From: Rossellomorea orangium
GTDB lineage: Bacteria; Bacillota; Bacilli; Bacillales; Bacillaceae_B
DNA: 64,000 nucleotides
Assembly: GCF_019334305.1 (NCBI RefSeq)
Contig: NZ_JAHWGH010000014.1
Coordinates: 1-64,000 of the forward strand
Direction of reading: 5' to 3'
The position numbers and the translations under genes are program-made. Below the pieces are notes generated by a model. It was not told where the DNA came from. It saw only the letters and a program-made list of their open reading frames with translations, and did not search any database. Below, piece after piece: positions 1 to 7,814 of the stretch. Position 1 is the stretch's first letter. Each line of letters opens with the position of its first letter.

Positions 1-41
1 CGCCCGAGGAAAGCGAAGTCTTGCACGGAAATCAACAGCGG
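1..41 (-). repeat. Partial copy of structured dispersed repeat (family B)
   Basis: The first 41 bases resemble the reverse complement of the start of the repeat at 21127-21252: both share a GGAAAGCGA block and a GGAAATCAAC block at matching spacing. The rest of the element lies outside the window. This is comparison by eye to one copy. Confidence 0.55.
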
Positions 42-83
42 TGTAACACGTAATCTCATTGTTCGTCTTTAGAGTGTATAGAT

Positions 84-1022
84 TTAGTTATGTCCCAGCC
101 TCTTTCGTTCAACGTACCTTTTTTGTTTCTTTCTCGTCACCAGCTCTTCCAGAGTACCGGAACCGCACACGACGCCAAGTACAATGAACACCAATCCGAT
201 CAGATGATAATATGTCACGGTTTCCCCCAGGAAGATAGATGCTCCAACCAGGGAGAAAAAAGTATTGAGATTAAGGAAAATCGATGTTTCCGCAGCCCCG
301 ATTTTCCCAATTGAATGGTTGTAAATCATATGTCCCACAGCTGTCGCCAAGATGGCCGATGCAAAGAATAATACCCATATCGAGGCAGAAGCATCCCCTA
401 ATTGTCTCAATCCCCCCGGCTCTGTGAACAGACTGATGATAAACAGGACGACGGAACCGAATACGAGCATATAACCCGTCAGCAAACGTGGGTCCAGCGT
501 TTTGGCAGCATGGCTTATGATGATGAAGCTCAATGCCTGAGAAAAAATGGAGATGAAGATGAACAGATCGCCCATTTTCAGTCCTCCGATTCCCTCCCCT
601 CCCGATAATACGATGATCGTCACGCCGACACTCCCGGAAAGAAACCCGATTACCTTAATTACAGTCGGCCTGTTCCGAAGAATGATCGTCGCCATCAAAG
701 CAGTCAAGAGTGGACCCGTTCCGAGGATCAGCCCACCGTTAGTAGACGAAGTACCCGTTAACCCGACTGATAAAAAATAATGGTGACTGACCACATTCAA
801 CAGACCACCGCTAGTGATGAACAGAAGTTCTTTGGCTGTCGGCTTCCTGACCTTCCCCATTAAACCAAGAATGATGAATACCGTAATACCTGCCGTAAAA
901 ATCCGGAGTGAAGTGATCGTCACAGGTGTAAATTCACTTACCAACGTTTTTAATGCCGGGACATTAAATCCCCATATCAACATAATGAATACAAGAATCA
1001 AATAGGTTTGCCATTTTTTCAA
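84..1022 (-). CDS. EamA/DMT-family transporter
   Basis: This 312-residue membrane protein has ten hydrophobic segments arranged as two EamA repeats (roughly residues 5-140 and 150-290), the usual size and layout of drug/metabolite exporters (RhaT/YdcZ-like). The N-terminus with a WGFNVPALK stretch is typical of the family. It would sit in the cytoplasmic membrane; the substrate cannot be read from sequence. The start is a TTG at 1022, preceded by AAGAAGGCG about ten bases upstream. It is divergent from the ASCH gene at 1161, with a 138-base shared promoter region between them. Confidence 0.85.
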   Translation of the reverse strand: MKKWQTYLILVFIMLIWGFNVPALKTLVSEFTPVTITSLRIFTAGITVFIILGLMGKVRKPTAKELLFITSGGLLNVVSHHYFLSVGLTGTSSTNGGLILGTGPLLTALMATIILRNRPTVIKVIGFLSGSVGVTIIVLSGGEGIGGLKMGDLFIFISIFSQALSFIIISHAAKTLDPRLLTGYMLVFGSVVLFIISLFTEPGGLRQLGDASASIWVLFFASAILATAVGHMIYNHSIGKIGAAETSIFLNLNTFFSLVGASIFLGETVTYYHLIGLVFIVLGVVCGSGTLEELVTRKKQKRYVERKRLGHN

Positions 1023-1160
1023 AACTTACGGCGCCTTCTTTCTATTTCGGATATTTCATCCAATCATAGCACCCAAAAACCTTCTCTGCCAGAGAATAAA
1101 TCCATATTCTTATCACTCATGGACTATGCTATAGTTAAAGTCGAAAGGGGTTTTCTAAAA

Positions 1161-1499
1161 ATGACAAATCAACAACTGCCACCAAAGACATGTACCATCG
1201 AACGTCTTGTCACAAAATCTGAGGATGTCCAAAAGGTTCTTCAAGGAACGAAAACGGCGACACGCCGCAATGGAAGATACGCGGATATCGGGGAAATCAT
1301 GGAGCTAAAAGGAAAGAAATACATAGTGAACAGTGTCTATTCACAATCGCTAGGTGAACTGACGGATGATCATGCAAAGCAGGAAGGGTTTCAAACGGTG
1401 GAGGAATATAAAAATACCATTCTCTCCTATCACCCGGGAATGCCTTGGCACCCCGACATGAAAGTATGGGTCCATGAGTTCAGCTTAGTGACAGAATAA
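1161..1499 (+). CDS. ASCH domain-containing protein
   Basis: A small soluble protein of 112 residues. The stretch around residues 25-75 (KTATRRNGRYADIGEIMEL, then a GKKYIVNSVYSQ strand) fits the ASCH fold, a PUA-like beta-barrel thought to bind RNA. Function in the cell is not known. The ATG at 1161 is chosen because AAAGGGG lies about ten bases upstream and the homologous part begins there; a longer in-frame reading back to 1008 lacks support. The stop is 10 bases before the next gene, so the two are probably cotranscribed. Confidence 0.75.
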   Translation: MTNQQLPPKTCTIERLVTKSEDVQKVLQGTKTATRRNGRYADIGEIMELKGKKYIVNSVYSQSLGELTDDHAKQEGFQTVEEYKNTILSYHPGMPWHPDMKVWVHEFSLVTE

Positions 1500-1509
1500 G
1501 GTCCTATAT

Positions 1510-1956
1510 ATGGAACAACTTCTATACAGAACACTGATTTACCTTCATGTCATTAGTGTCGTAGCTTCAATTGGGCCTTTCTTCATTCTATTGCCGATGA
1601 TGAAGAAACTGCGTTCCGCCTCTGAGACCGTCCTTCCTTCTTACTTGGAGACGTTCCGTTTCACTGTACAGCTTTCAAAGCATTCAGGGCACGTCCTTGT
1701 AGGAACGGGCATTCTCCTGGTTCTGCTTGGACCATGGACATGGACGACGCCGTGGATCATTATGACCCTCGTCATCCTGTTCTGTTCCCTTTTCTTTCTC
1801 GCACGGGCATTTTCACCGACCTTGCGGAAATTCAGGGAAGATGATGCGAACAGGGAAAAGCTGGTCGGAAAGTTGCACCGGACCGTCTGGATATATCTCA
1901 TTCTCTTACTGGCAATGCTGTGGTTTATGGTTGTAAAGCCGGAAATGTGGGCTTAA
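1510..1956 (+). CDS. Small integral membrane protein (DUF2269-like)
   Basis: This 148-residue protein has about four membrane helices (near residues 8-28, 55-75, 80-100 and 125-142) joined by a basic cytoplasmic loop. The early YLHVISVVASIGPFF helix resembles small DUF2269/CopD-type membrane proteins, but the match is only by eye and no function is assigned. It starts 10 bases after the ASCH gene and is followed by a terminator, so the two form a short operon. Confidence 0.6.
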   Translation: MEQLLYRTLIYLHVISVVASIGPFFILLPMMKKLRSASETVLPSYLETFRFTVQLSKHSGHVLVGTGILLVLLGPWTWTTPWIIMTLVILFCSLFFLARAFSPTLRKFREDDANREKLVGKLHRTVWIYLILLLAMLWFMVVKPEMWA

Positions 1957-1961
1957 AGAGT

Positions 1962-2007
1962 GTGTGCCAGGTACAATTTTGGTTGATTGTGCCTGGTACA
2001 CGCTTTT
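1962..2007 (+). terminator. Rho-independent terminator
   Basis: The arms GTGTGCCAGGTAC (1962-1974) and GTGCCTGGTACAC (1989-2001) pair over 13 positions with two G-U wobbles and are followed by GCTTTTT. It ends the ASCH/membrane-protein operon. The gtgccaggtac-type stem is a sequence often repeated at Bacillus terminators. Confidence 0.75.
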
Positions 2008-2094
2008 TCGTATGACTGAGCTTTTTTATAGCGACAATCTTCACATACCCACACCTATATTAATGTTATTAATCAGCTTTTGTTGTGCCACTAT

Positions 2095-2118
2095 AACAAA
2101 ACTTGGCCAAGTTTTGTT
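2095..2118 (-). terminator. 24-bp perfect palindrome after the ion-channel gene
   Basis: AACAAAACTTGG followed directly by its reverse complement gives a 12+12 perfect palindrome, 16 bases past the stop of the ion-channel gene on the minus strand. It may act as a terminator although the T-run is weak (TTTTGTTATAG); a protein-binding site is also possible. Confidence 0.4.
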
Positions 2119-2134
2119 TGGAAGTAAAAACACC

Positions 2135-2542
2135 CTATTCATTCCCCTTATTACCCTTCGAATCCAACACTTTAATAAAATAGGCAGTCGGTAGTAACAA
2201 CCCGATAGCTGCTTCCAACAAAGCAAAGAACCTGAGATACCCGGTGGGGATATAATCACCGTACCCAACTGACAGGATCGTCACGCCGCTATAATAAAGG
2301 TAATTAGAAAATGTATGCTCTACGGGCTTTCCACCAGGCGAGCTTACCCGTAGCATAGGATTATCGAAGGACAATGCATAATAAAGTACAGCAAATGCAA
2401 TCATGATACCAAAAAGGACAAAGAACAGTTTATAAAATAGCGCGGTGCTGAAATAGCTATACTTGAAATGCTTATCTTTTAAAAAATAGATTAGGTTTAC
2501 CAAAATAAATAGAAGGGCCCCTAATGTAACGATGGTTGCCAA
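2135..2542 (-). CDS. Two-TM potassium channel family protein
   Basis: A 135-residue protein with hydrophobic helices near residues 3-22, 40-60 and 98-118. A pore segment contains SVGYGDYIPTG (about residues 93-103), the potassium selectivity filter of the ion-channel family (Pfam Ion_trans_2). It has no RCK/TrkA regulatory domain, so it would be a simple tetrameric pore. The start is a TTG at 2542 with AGGAGGA about eleven bases upstream; this spacing is slightly long, so the start is the least certain part. Confidence 0.8.
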   Translation of the reverse strand: MATIVTLGALLFILVNLIYFLKDKHFKYSYFSTALFYKLFFVLFGIMIAFAVLYYALSFDNPMLRVSSPGGKPVEHTFSNYLYYSGVTILSVGYGDYIPTGYLRFFALLEAAIGLLLPTAYFIKVLDSKGNKGNE

Positions 2543-2692
2543 AACGTTGTGAATCCTCCTCTTACTATAGACTATGTTTCATATACCACGTGCTGTATGA
2601 TTAAAACCGATGATTTCAAATTCGTATTCCTCTTCACCCAAACCCACATATGATATAACAACTCCTCTTAGTTGAGAAAGGTGAGAAAACCA

Positions 2693-2977
2693 TTGAATAT
2701 GTATAGACCCGCTCATGGCGGTGGAGGGCATGCAAGTTGGGGAAATGGACACGGACACGCAAGTTGGGGACACGGAACAACCTGGAACCAGGGAGGGAAC
2801 TGGAATCACGGAGGAAATTGGAATCACGGCTGGGGATACCCTGGTTTTGCTGCCGGGACAGTGACAGGATTAGCCGTTGGTGCTGCTGTATCACCTGGAC
2901 CTTACCCGGTACCCGCGCCTGCTTATCCATATCCGTATCCGTACCCTTATCCCTATCCACCACCGTACCCACAATAA
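2693..2977 (+). CDS. Small low-complexity Gly/His/Asn- and Tyr/Pro-rich protein
   Basis: The 94-residue product begins with a Gly/His/Trp/Asn-rich part containing degenerate repeats of GHGHASWGHG and NWNHGG type (residues 8-45). A short hydrophobic segment with TVTGLAVGAAV follows, and the tail alternates Pro and Tyr as PYPYPYPYP. This composition resembles small surface, spore-coat or metal-binding proteins, but no family is recognised. The start TTG at 2693 is preferred because AAAGGTGA lies eight bases upstream; ATG at 2699 is the alternative. A terminator follows directly. Confidence 0.6.
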   Translation: MNMYRPAHGGGGHASWGNGHGHASWGHGTTWNQGGNWNHGGNWNHGWGYPGFAAGTVTGLAVGAAVSPGPYPVPAPAYPYPYPYPYPYPPPYPQ

Positions 2978-2992
2978 ATATAGAAACGAGGC

Positions 2993-3030
2993 AAATCCCC
3001 GATTCCTGAATGGAGTCGGGGATTTCTTTA
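2993..3030 (+). terminator. Terminator after the Gly/His-rich gene
   Basis: AAATCCCCGA (2993-3002) pairs with TCGGGGATTT (3016-3025), with extra pairing TTCC/GGA inside, followed by CTTTA. The T-run is short but position and stem strength suit a terminator. Confidence 0.65.
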
Positions 3031-3142
3031 CGGTTGCATTATTTAATCAAACGTCGGCTACTATGGTTTATGTCATGTTTCTTTTTCAACCATGAAATTC
3101 CTCCCATGGAATGGAGATTCCCTCTTTATTATAATGACGAAC

Positions 3143-3171
3143 GTTTTTCTATTAATAAAATGTGGTATAAT
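3143..3171 (+). promoter_or_regulatory. Extended -10 promoter of the TerC gene
   Basis: TATAAT at 3166-3171 is preceded by TGG, giving an extended -10 box; the -35 region (about 3143-3148) is poor. It lies 53 bases before the TerC start. No manganese (yybP-ykoY) riboswitch was seen between them. Confidence 0.5.
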
Positions 3172-3223
3172 AGATTAGTTGGTAATTTATTTCATAGATT
3201 CGTATACACAAGGAGGAAGCAAT

Positions 3224-3946
3224 ATGGATTTCCTATTTCCACTTGGACTAGCCATCTCTACCGGTGCAATCATTGCCCTTTTAAAAATCATTGCCATCGA
3301 TATCATTCTGTCTGGCGATAATGCCATTGTCATAGCCATGGCAACAAGGCGATTACCAAAAGACCTTCAAAATAAAGCGATATTCTGGGGAACGGCCGGT
3401 GCCGTCATCCTCCGTATTTTCTTTGCAGCGATCATCGTCTATTTACTTCAGATTCCTTATGTGCATCTCATCGGTGGCGTTCTGCTGCTATGGATTGCCT
3501 ATCAGGTACTTGTCGAGGATGAAGAAGAAGCCAATATCAAATCGCATACAGGGCTTAGACAGGCCATTACGACCATCATCATTGCCGATGCCGCGATGAG
3601 TCTAGATAACGTCGTTGCTGTAGCAGGTGCTGCTCACGGACATATCGGTATGATCGCCCTTGGCGTCTTCATTTCGATCCCGATTATGATCTTTGGCTCG
3701 AAAGCGATCGTGAAAATTTTGGAAAGATACCGCTGGATCGCCTACCTTGGAGCAGGGATCCTTGCCTACACAGCAGGGGAAATGATCGTGTCAGATGAGA
3801 AGTTCTTACACCTTATCAATATTGAGCATGGAGCGATTACGACCATTATTACAATCGTTCTGACTGCCGCCATTCTTCTTGGTGGTCTCCTGGCAAATAA
3901 GCGTACTCAATCTGATCATAAAAATGTTCAACAATATAATGCATAA
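3224..3946 (+). CDS. TerC family integral membrane protein
   Basis: A 240-residue protein with seven predicted membrane helices. It carries the TerC signature twice: DIILSGDNAIVIAMA near residues 27-41 and a MSLDNVVAVAG segment near 123-133, whose acidic residues are conserved. Members such as YjbE/YkoY of Bacillus have been linked to manganese export during secretion of metalloproteins; this is family knowledge, not shown here. The ATG at 3224 has AAGGAGGAA six bases upstream and replaces a longer reading from 3179. A terminator follows. Confidence 0.88.
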   Translation: MDFLFPLGLAISTGAIIALLKIIAIDIILSGDNAIVIAMATRRLPKDLQNKAIFWGTAGAVILRIFFAAIIVYLLQIPYVHLIGGVLLLWIAYQVLVEDEEEANIKSHTGLRQAITTIIIADAAMSLDNVVAVAGAAHGHIGMIALGVFISIPIMIFGSKAIVKILERYRWIAYLGAGILAYTAGEMIVSDEKFLHLINIEHGAITTIITIVLTAAILLGGLLANKRTQSDHKNVQQYNA

Positions 3947-3950
3947 ACAA

Positions 3951-3981
3951 AAAGATGCCTGCACGCGTAGGCATCTTTTTT
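3951..3981 (+). terminator. Terminator after terC-like gene
   Basis: AGATGCCT (3953-3960) and AGGCATCT (3969-3976) form the stem, followed by a run of T. Confidence 0.85.
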
Positions 3982-4044
3982 GTTTTGTGAAAGACCTTTT
4001 TGGAAAGACTAATTGCCAGTCAATTAAGGAGGAGGACGTTTGTA

Positions 4045-4749
4045 TTGGATTTCTTCATGAGCCAGCATTCACTGACTGCTATGGAATGGATTTTCCGTGC
4101 GGCTATAGGATTCATCTTTTTACTTGTCATAACCAAGTTAATGGGACAACGGTCCATCTCTCAACTGCGATTCCTTGATTTTGTTATGGCCCTCCTCATA
4201 GGGAATATCATGGCTCACCCCTTGTCAGACGAAGGGTTAGGAATGAAAGGATCTATGCTCACTATGGGTACATTGGTCTTTCTCTATCTCATAGGGGTCT
4301 ACCTCAGTCTTCATTCAACCATCATACGGAAAATACTGGACCCGTCCCCTATCTCCATCATATATAATGGTGACATCTTATATAAAAATCTAAAGAAAGC
4401 AAGGATTCCTTTAGAAAGCCTGTTATCTGAATTAAGGAAGCAACAAATCGAAGAAGTTCACAAAGTGGCAATAGCCATGTGGGAGCCGGGAGGAGAAATT
4501 TCATTCTTCCTCAAACCACAATATCAGCCAGTGACACATCAGGATGTTGCGCTTCCTTTTCAAGCATTTGACCTCCCCATACCGATTATTGAGGATGGCA
4601 GAATCAATCTATCTGAATTACTGAACCTGAATAAAGACGTATCCTGGCTGCACGATCAATTGAGAAGCTCTTATGATGCAACAGTTCATGATGTCTTGCT
4701 GGCAACGATAGATAAGCAGGATCAAATAAAAATCTATCTGTATAAATGA
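4045..4749 (+). CDS. DUF421 (YetF-like) membrane protein
   Basis: The 234-residue product has three N-terminal membrane helices (to about residue 100) and a soluble C-terminal part with the family pattern KNLKKARIPLESLLSELRKQ and later SWLHDQL. This matches DUF421/YetF proteins, which occur as several paralogues in Bacillus and act at the membrane in spores and vegetative cells by an unclear mechanism. The TTG at 4045 is chosen since AAGGAGGAGG sits eight bases upstream; ATG at 4057 is the alternative. It is monocistronic, with terminators on both sides. Confidence 0.82.
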   Translation: MDFFMSQHSLTAMEWIFRAAIGFIFLLVITKLMGQRSISQLRFLDFVMALLIGNIMAHPLSDEGLGMKGSMLTMGTLVFLYLIGVYLSLHSTIIRKILDPSPISIIYNGDILYKNLKKARIPLESLLSELRKQQIEEVHKVAIAMWEPGGEISFFLKPQYQPVTHQDVALPFQAFDLPIPIIEDGRINLSELLNLNKDVSWLHDQLRSSYDATVHDVLLATIDKQDQIKIYLYK

Positions 4750-4750
4750 G

Positions 4751-4778
4751 AACCCCTTCCACACGCGGAGGGGGTTTT
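4751..4778. terminator. Terminator between convergent genes
   Basis: ACCCCTTCC pairs with GGAGGGGGT around an ACACGC loop and is followed by TTTT. It separates the convergent DUF421 and reductase genes. Confidence 0.7.
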
Positions 4779-4781
4779 AGA

Positions 4782-5831
4782 TTATGATTTCATCATCTGT
4801 TTAACCAGTTCTTTGTTCCTTTTCTTGAATACTTCGTTATGGGATGATACCATGGCAAATTCATTTGCGTCAGGCTGAATGAATTGCTTGGCTTTATTGA
4901 CTGCGTTTGCAGCATCTTGGAAAGCACCCGCAATCAGATTCACCTTTCCTTCATGTTTCAGGATATCTCCTGCCGCATATAGTCCATCTATGGAGGATTC
5001 GCTCGTTGTCGAACCTGCTATATAATATTCATCGATCATGGCGATATCGAGTGAACTATCTTTAAGTAAGGATGTATCGATTTCATAACCGTGATTGATA
5101 ATCACCTCATCGATTGACAGATAGGACACTTCCTTTGTCTGGTGATTGGTCAACTCGACCCTCTCAATGGAATCGTGATTGGCTCCTGCAAGCAATTTGG
5201 ATATAGACGTATTCAGTAAACAAGTCGCCGAGCTGTTCATGAGCTGTGCGCATTGTGCCTCGTGTCCTTTTAGAGCATCTTTTCGATAGGCGATATACAC
5301 CTTCTTAGCCACAGGCTCCAGTTCATTTGCCCAATCGATTGCGGAATTCCCTCCTCCAGAAATGATGACCGTCTTTCCTTTAAAGCGTTTTAATGACTTC
5401 ACAGTGTAGTTTAAATTGGAGACTTCAAATCGTTCTGCCCCTTCAATGTCAAGCTTTTGAGGATTGATGATCCCGCTACCCACTGCGACGATGACCGTTT
5501 TTGAATAATGCTTTTCACCGGAGGAACCCTCTAAAATAAAGATTCCATCTTCGTTCCTTGTAATCGATTCCACTTTTTCATTCAGGACGACAGTCGGGTT
5601 GAACGTTAACCCTTGTTGAACAAGTTGCTCGATCAATTTTGCCCCCGGTACTGGCGTAAGTCCCCCTACATCCCAGATCATTTTCTCAGGATATACGTGT
5701 ATCTTTCCACCTAAGGTTGATTGAAATTCAATGATCTTTGTTTTCATTTCTCTTAATCCGCTGTAAAAGGCTGAGTAAAGTCCAGCAGGCCCTCCGCCAA
5801 TGACGGTTACGTCGAATATTTCTTTTATCAT
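4782..5831 (-). CDS. NAD(P)/FAD-dependent oxidoreductase (ferredoxin/flavodoxin-NADP reductase type 2, YcgT/YumC-like)
   Basis: A 349-residue thioredoxin-reductase-like flavoprotein. The FAD-binding GGGPAGLYSAF lies near residues 12-22, the NAD(P) motif GGGNSAIDWA near 159-168, and the FAD-closing YAAGDILKHEGK near 286-297. No redox-active CxxC pair is visible between the two nucleotide motifs, which separates it from true thioredoxin reductase and places it with YumC/YcgT ferredoxin-NADP reductases. It is divergent from the siderophore transporter and has its own Fur box upstream. A role in reductive iron release from siderophores is therefore a reasonable inference. Confidence 0.85.
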   Translation of the reverse strand: MIKEIFDVTVIGGGPAGLYSAFYSGLREMKTKIIEFQSTLGGKIHVYPEKMIWDVGGLTPVPGAKLIEQLVQQGLTFNPTVVLNEKVESITRNEDGIFILEGSSGEKHYSKTVIVAVGSGIINPQKLDIEGAERFEVSNLNYTVKSLKRFKGKTVIISGGGNSAIDWANELEPVAKKVYIAYRKDALKGHEAQCAQLMNSSATCLLNTSISKLLAGANHDSIERVELTNHQTKEVSYLSIDEVIINHGYEIDTSLLKDSSLDIAMIDEYYIAGSTTSESSIDGLYAAGDILKHEGKVNLIAGAFQDAANAVNKAKQFIQPDANEFAMVSSHNEVFKKRNKELVKQMMKS

Positions 5832-5863
5832 ATCCGTTCACTCCTTGGTAATCAGAACGCAAC

Positions 5864-5878
5864 TGATTATCATTCTCA
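5864..5878 (-). promoter_or_regulatory. Fur box for the reductase gene
   Basis: TGATTATCATTCTCA matches the 7-1-7 Fur consensus TGATAATNATTATCA at 12 of 14 informative positions. It lies 33 bases upstream of the reductase start. Confidence 0.7.
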
Positions 5879-5924
5879 ACTACATCCTACAACTTTTTTT
5901 CTTCCATGACAATAAAAATTTCTA

Positions 5925-5953
5925 TTGACATTAGGAAAAATGAATTATAGTAT
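5925..5953 (+). promoter_or_regulatory. SigmaA promoter of the siderophore transporter operon
   Basis: TTGACA at 5925-5930 is spaced by 17 bases from TAGTAT at 5948-5953. A Fur box begins 17 bases after the -10 element, where bound Fur would block transcription. Confidence 0.75.
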
Positions 5954-5969
5954 GGAAATTGTTCGAGAC

Positions 5970-5984
5970 TGATAATCATTATCA
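5970..5984 (+). promoter_or_regulatory. Perfect Fur box
   Basis: TGATAATCATTATCA is an exact 7-1-7 Fur inverted repeat, placed between the promoter and the first gene of the ferric-siderophore operon. Confidence 0.9.
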
Positions 5985-6024
5985 CTTAGATATTCACTCA
6001 CAATACTTTTTGGGAGGTTATAAA

Positions 6025-6870
6025 ATGGCACGCCTCTATACGGAGGATTTAAACATTGGCTATGGTGAGCGCTTAATCGTTAAGAATCTTAATGTCGTAA
6101 TCCCCGACAAGAAAATCACGACAATTATCGGCTCCAATGGATGTGGAAAGTCCACTTTACTGAAAGCGATTACCCGGATCATTTCCCATCAAACCGGGAA
6201 CGTGGTGTTGGATGGTGAAAATATTTCAAAAGGTGATACGAAGGAATTAGCTAAAAAGATGGCGATTCTTCCTCAGACACCAGAAAGTGCAAGTGGACTC
6301 TCGGTTGGTGAATTGGTGTCTTACGGACGTTTCCCCCACCAAAAAGGAATGGGTCGGCTGAAGAAGAAAGATTATGATGTGATTAATTGGGCCCTTGAAG
6401 TAACAGGAACACTCCAATTTAAGTACAGAGAAGTCGATGCATTATCAGGTGGTCAACGACAACGGGTATGGATCGCCATGGCGCTTGCCCAGGAAACGGA
6501 CATCATCTTCCTCGATGAACCTACTACATACTTAGACATGGCCCACCAGCTTGAAGTCCTTGAGCTGTTACAAAAGCTCAATCAGGAACAGGAACGCACC
6601 ATTGTGATGGTCTTGCACGATTTAAACCAGGCAGCCCGTTTTGCCGATTATATCGTAGCCTTAAAAGAAGGTGAGATTGTTAAATCGGGAAGTTGCGAAG
6701 AAGTCATCACACACGACGTATTGAAGAAGGTTTTTCAGATTGATGCCGAAATCGGGAGAGATCCTAGAACAAATAAACCAATGTGTATCACATATAACTT
6801 ACTCAAAGGAGAAGATCAACATGAAAAAATGGGTCATTCCATTCACTCTGCTGTTAGTGTTACTGGTTAG
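6025..6870 (+). CDS. Iron-siderophore ABC transporter ATP-binding protein (FecE/YusV-like)
   Basis: A 281-residue ABC ATPase. Walker A GSNGCGKST is near residues 37-45, the signature LSGGQRQR near 141-148, Walker B IIFLDEPT near 161-168 and the H-loop histidine in VLHDLNQ near 196-202. These are standard for the FepC/FecE class that powers uptake of ferric siderophores, heme or cobalamin; the Fur box upstream favours iron. The ATG at 6025 has GGGAGG nine bases upstream. Its last 50 bases overlap the start of the binding-protein gene in another frame, suggesting translational coupling. Confidence 0.9.
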   Translation: MARLYTEDLNIGYGERLIVKNLNVVIPDKKITTIIGSNGCGKSTLLKAITRIISHQTGNVVLDGENISKGDTKELAKKMAILPQTPESASGLSVGELVSYGRFPHQKGMGRLKKKDYDVINWALEVTGTLQFKYREVDALSGGQRQRVWIAMALAQETDIIFLDEPTTYLDMAHQLEVLELLQKLNQEQERTIVMVLHDLNQAARFADYIVALKEGEIVKSGSCEEVITHDVLKKVFQIDAEIGRDPRTNKPMCITYNLLKGEDQHEKMGHSIHSAVSVTG

Positions 6871-7747
6871 CGCCTGCAGCAACGGTTCATCAAAAGAAGA
6901 AGGTTCAGATGCAAAGGAAAAGGAAAGTAAATCAGATACCATCACATATCAGTCAGAAAATGGTCCCGTTGAAGTGCCGGCAGATCCACAGCGTGTCGTC
7001 GTTCTATCTTCATTTGCAGGAAATGTAATGGCACTTGATGTGGATCTCGTTGGTGTAGATTCCTGGTCCAAAATGAATCCTCGTTAGGAAAAAAAGCTCG
7101 AAGGTGTTGAAGAAGTTACCGACGAAAATCTTGAGAAGATTATTGAACTTGATCCGGATCTGATCATCGGTTTATCCAATATTAAAAATGTGGATAAATT
7201 AAATGAAATCGCTCCTACTGTTACATACACTTACGGAAAAGTAGACTATTTAACTCAGCACATTGAAATTGGAAAACTATTAAACAAAGAAAAAGAAGCT
7301 CAGCAATGGGTCGATGACTTTAAAGAGCGCGCACAAACTGCCGGTGAGGATATCAAAGCAAAAATCGGCGAAGATGCAACCGTTTCCGTCATTGAAAGCT
7401 TCAATAAGCAATTATACGTATACGGGAACAATTGGGGTCGCGGGACAGAGATCCTTTATCAGGAAATGGATTTGAAGATGCCTGAAAAAGTAAAAGAACA
7501 AGCGTTGGAACCTGGGTACTTTGCCCTTTCCACTGAGGTGATGCCTGAGTTTGCGGGAGATTATCTGATTATAAGTAAGGACCCTAAAGCAGATAACTCG
7601 TTTATGGAAACCGAAACATACAAGAACATTCCTGCAGTGAAGAACAACCAGGTATTTGAAGTGAATATGATGGAATTTTACTTTAATGATCCTCTTACTC
7701 TGGATTATCAGCTGGATTTCTTCAAAGAGAAATTTCTAGGCAATTAA
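6821..7747 (+). pseudogene. Iron-siderophore substrate-binding lipoprotein, interrupted by an in-frame TAG
   Basis: Read through, this encodes a 308-residue FepB/YfiY-type binding lipoprotein with lipobox LVSAC (Cys19) and two alpha/beta lobes. At codon 89 (7085-7087) the frame holds TAG between the residues MNPR and EKKLEG. Both sides are in the same frame and the downstream part stays open to 7747, so it is a single nonsense change and not a frameshift. Unless read through, suppressed or a sequencing error, the product is cut to 88 residues. RBS AAAGGAGA precedes the ATG at 6821. The neighbouring permease and ATPase genes are intact. Confidence 0.85.
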
Positions 7748-7755
7748 GTGGTATT

Positions 7756-7790
7756 GGGGAATTCTTATGATGAGAATTCCCCATTTTCTA
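7756..7790 (+). terminator. Hairpin between binding-protein and permease genes
   Basis: GGGGAATTCT (7756-7765) pairs perfectly with AGAATTCCCC (7773-7782), followed by ATTTTCTAT. Inside an operon, this likely attenuates transcription or stabilises the upstream mRNA, as is common after binding-protein genes. Confidence 0.6.
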
Positions 7791-7814
7791 TACTCTAAAA
7801 AGAAAAGATGATTG

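Noticed and set aside
2579-2972. Minus-strand reading frames across the Gly/His-rich gene
   Set aside because: They result from the low-complexity repeats on the other strand and have no RBS or recognisable product.
3040-3223. Possible manganese (yybP-ykoY) riboswitch before the TerC-like gene
   Set aside because: Such switches often precede terC-type genes, but none of the conserved loop sequences are present; only a promoter with extended -10 box is visible.
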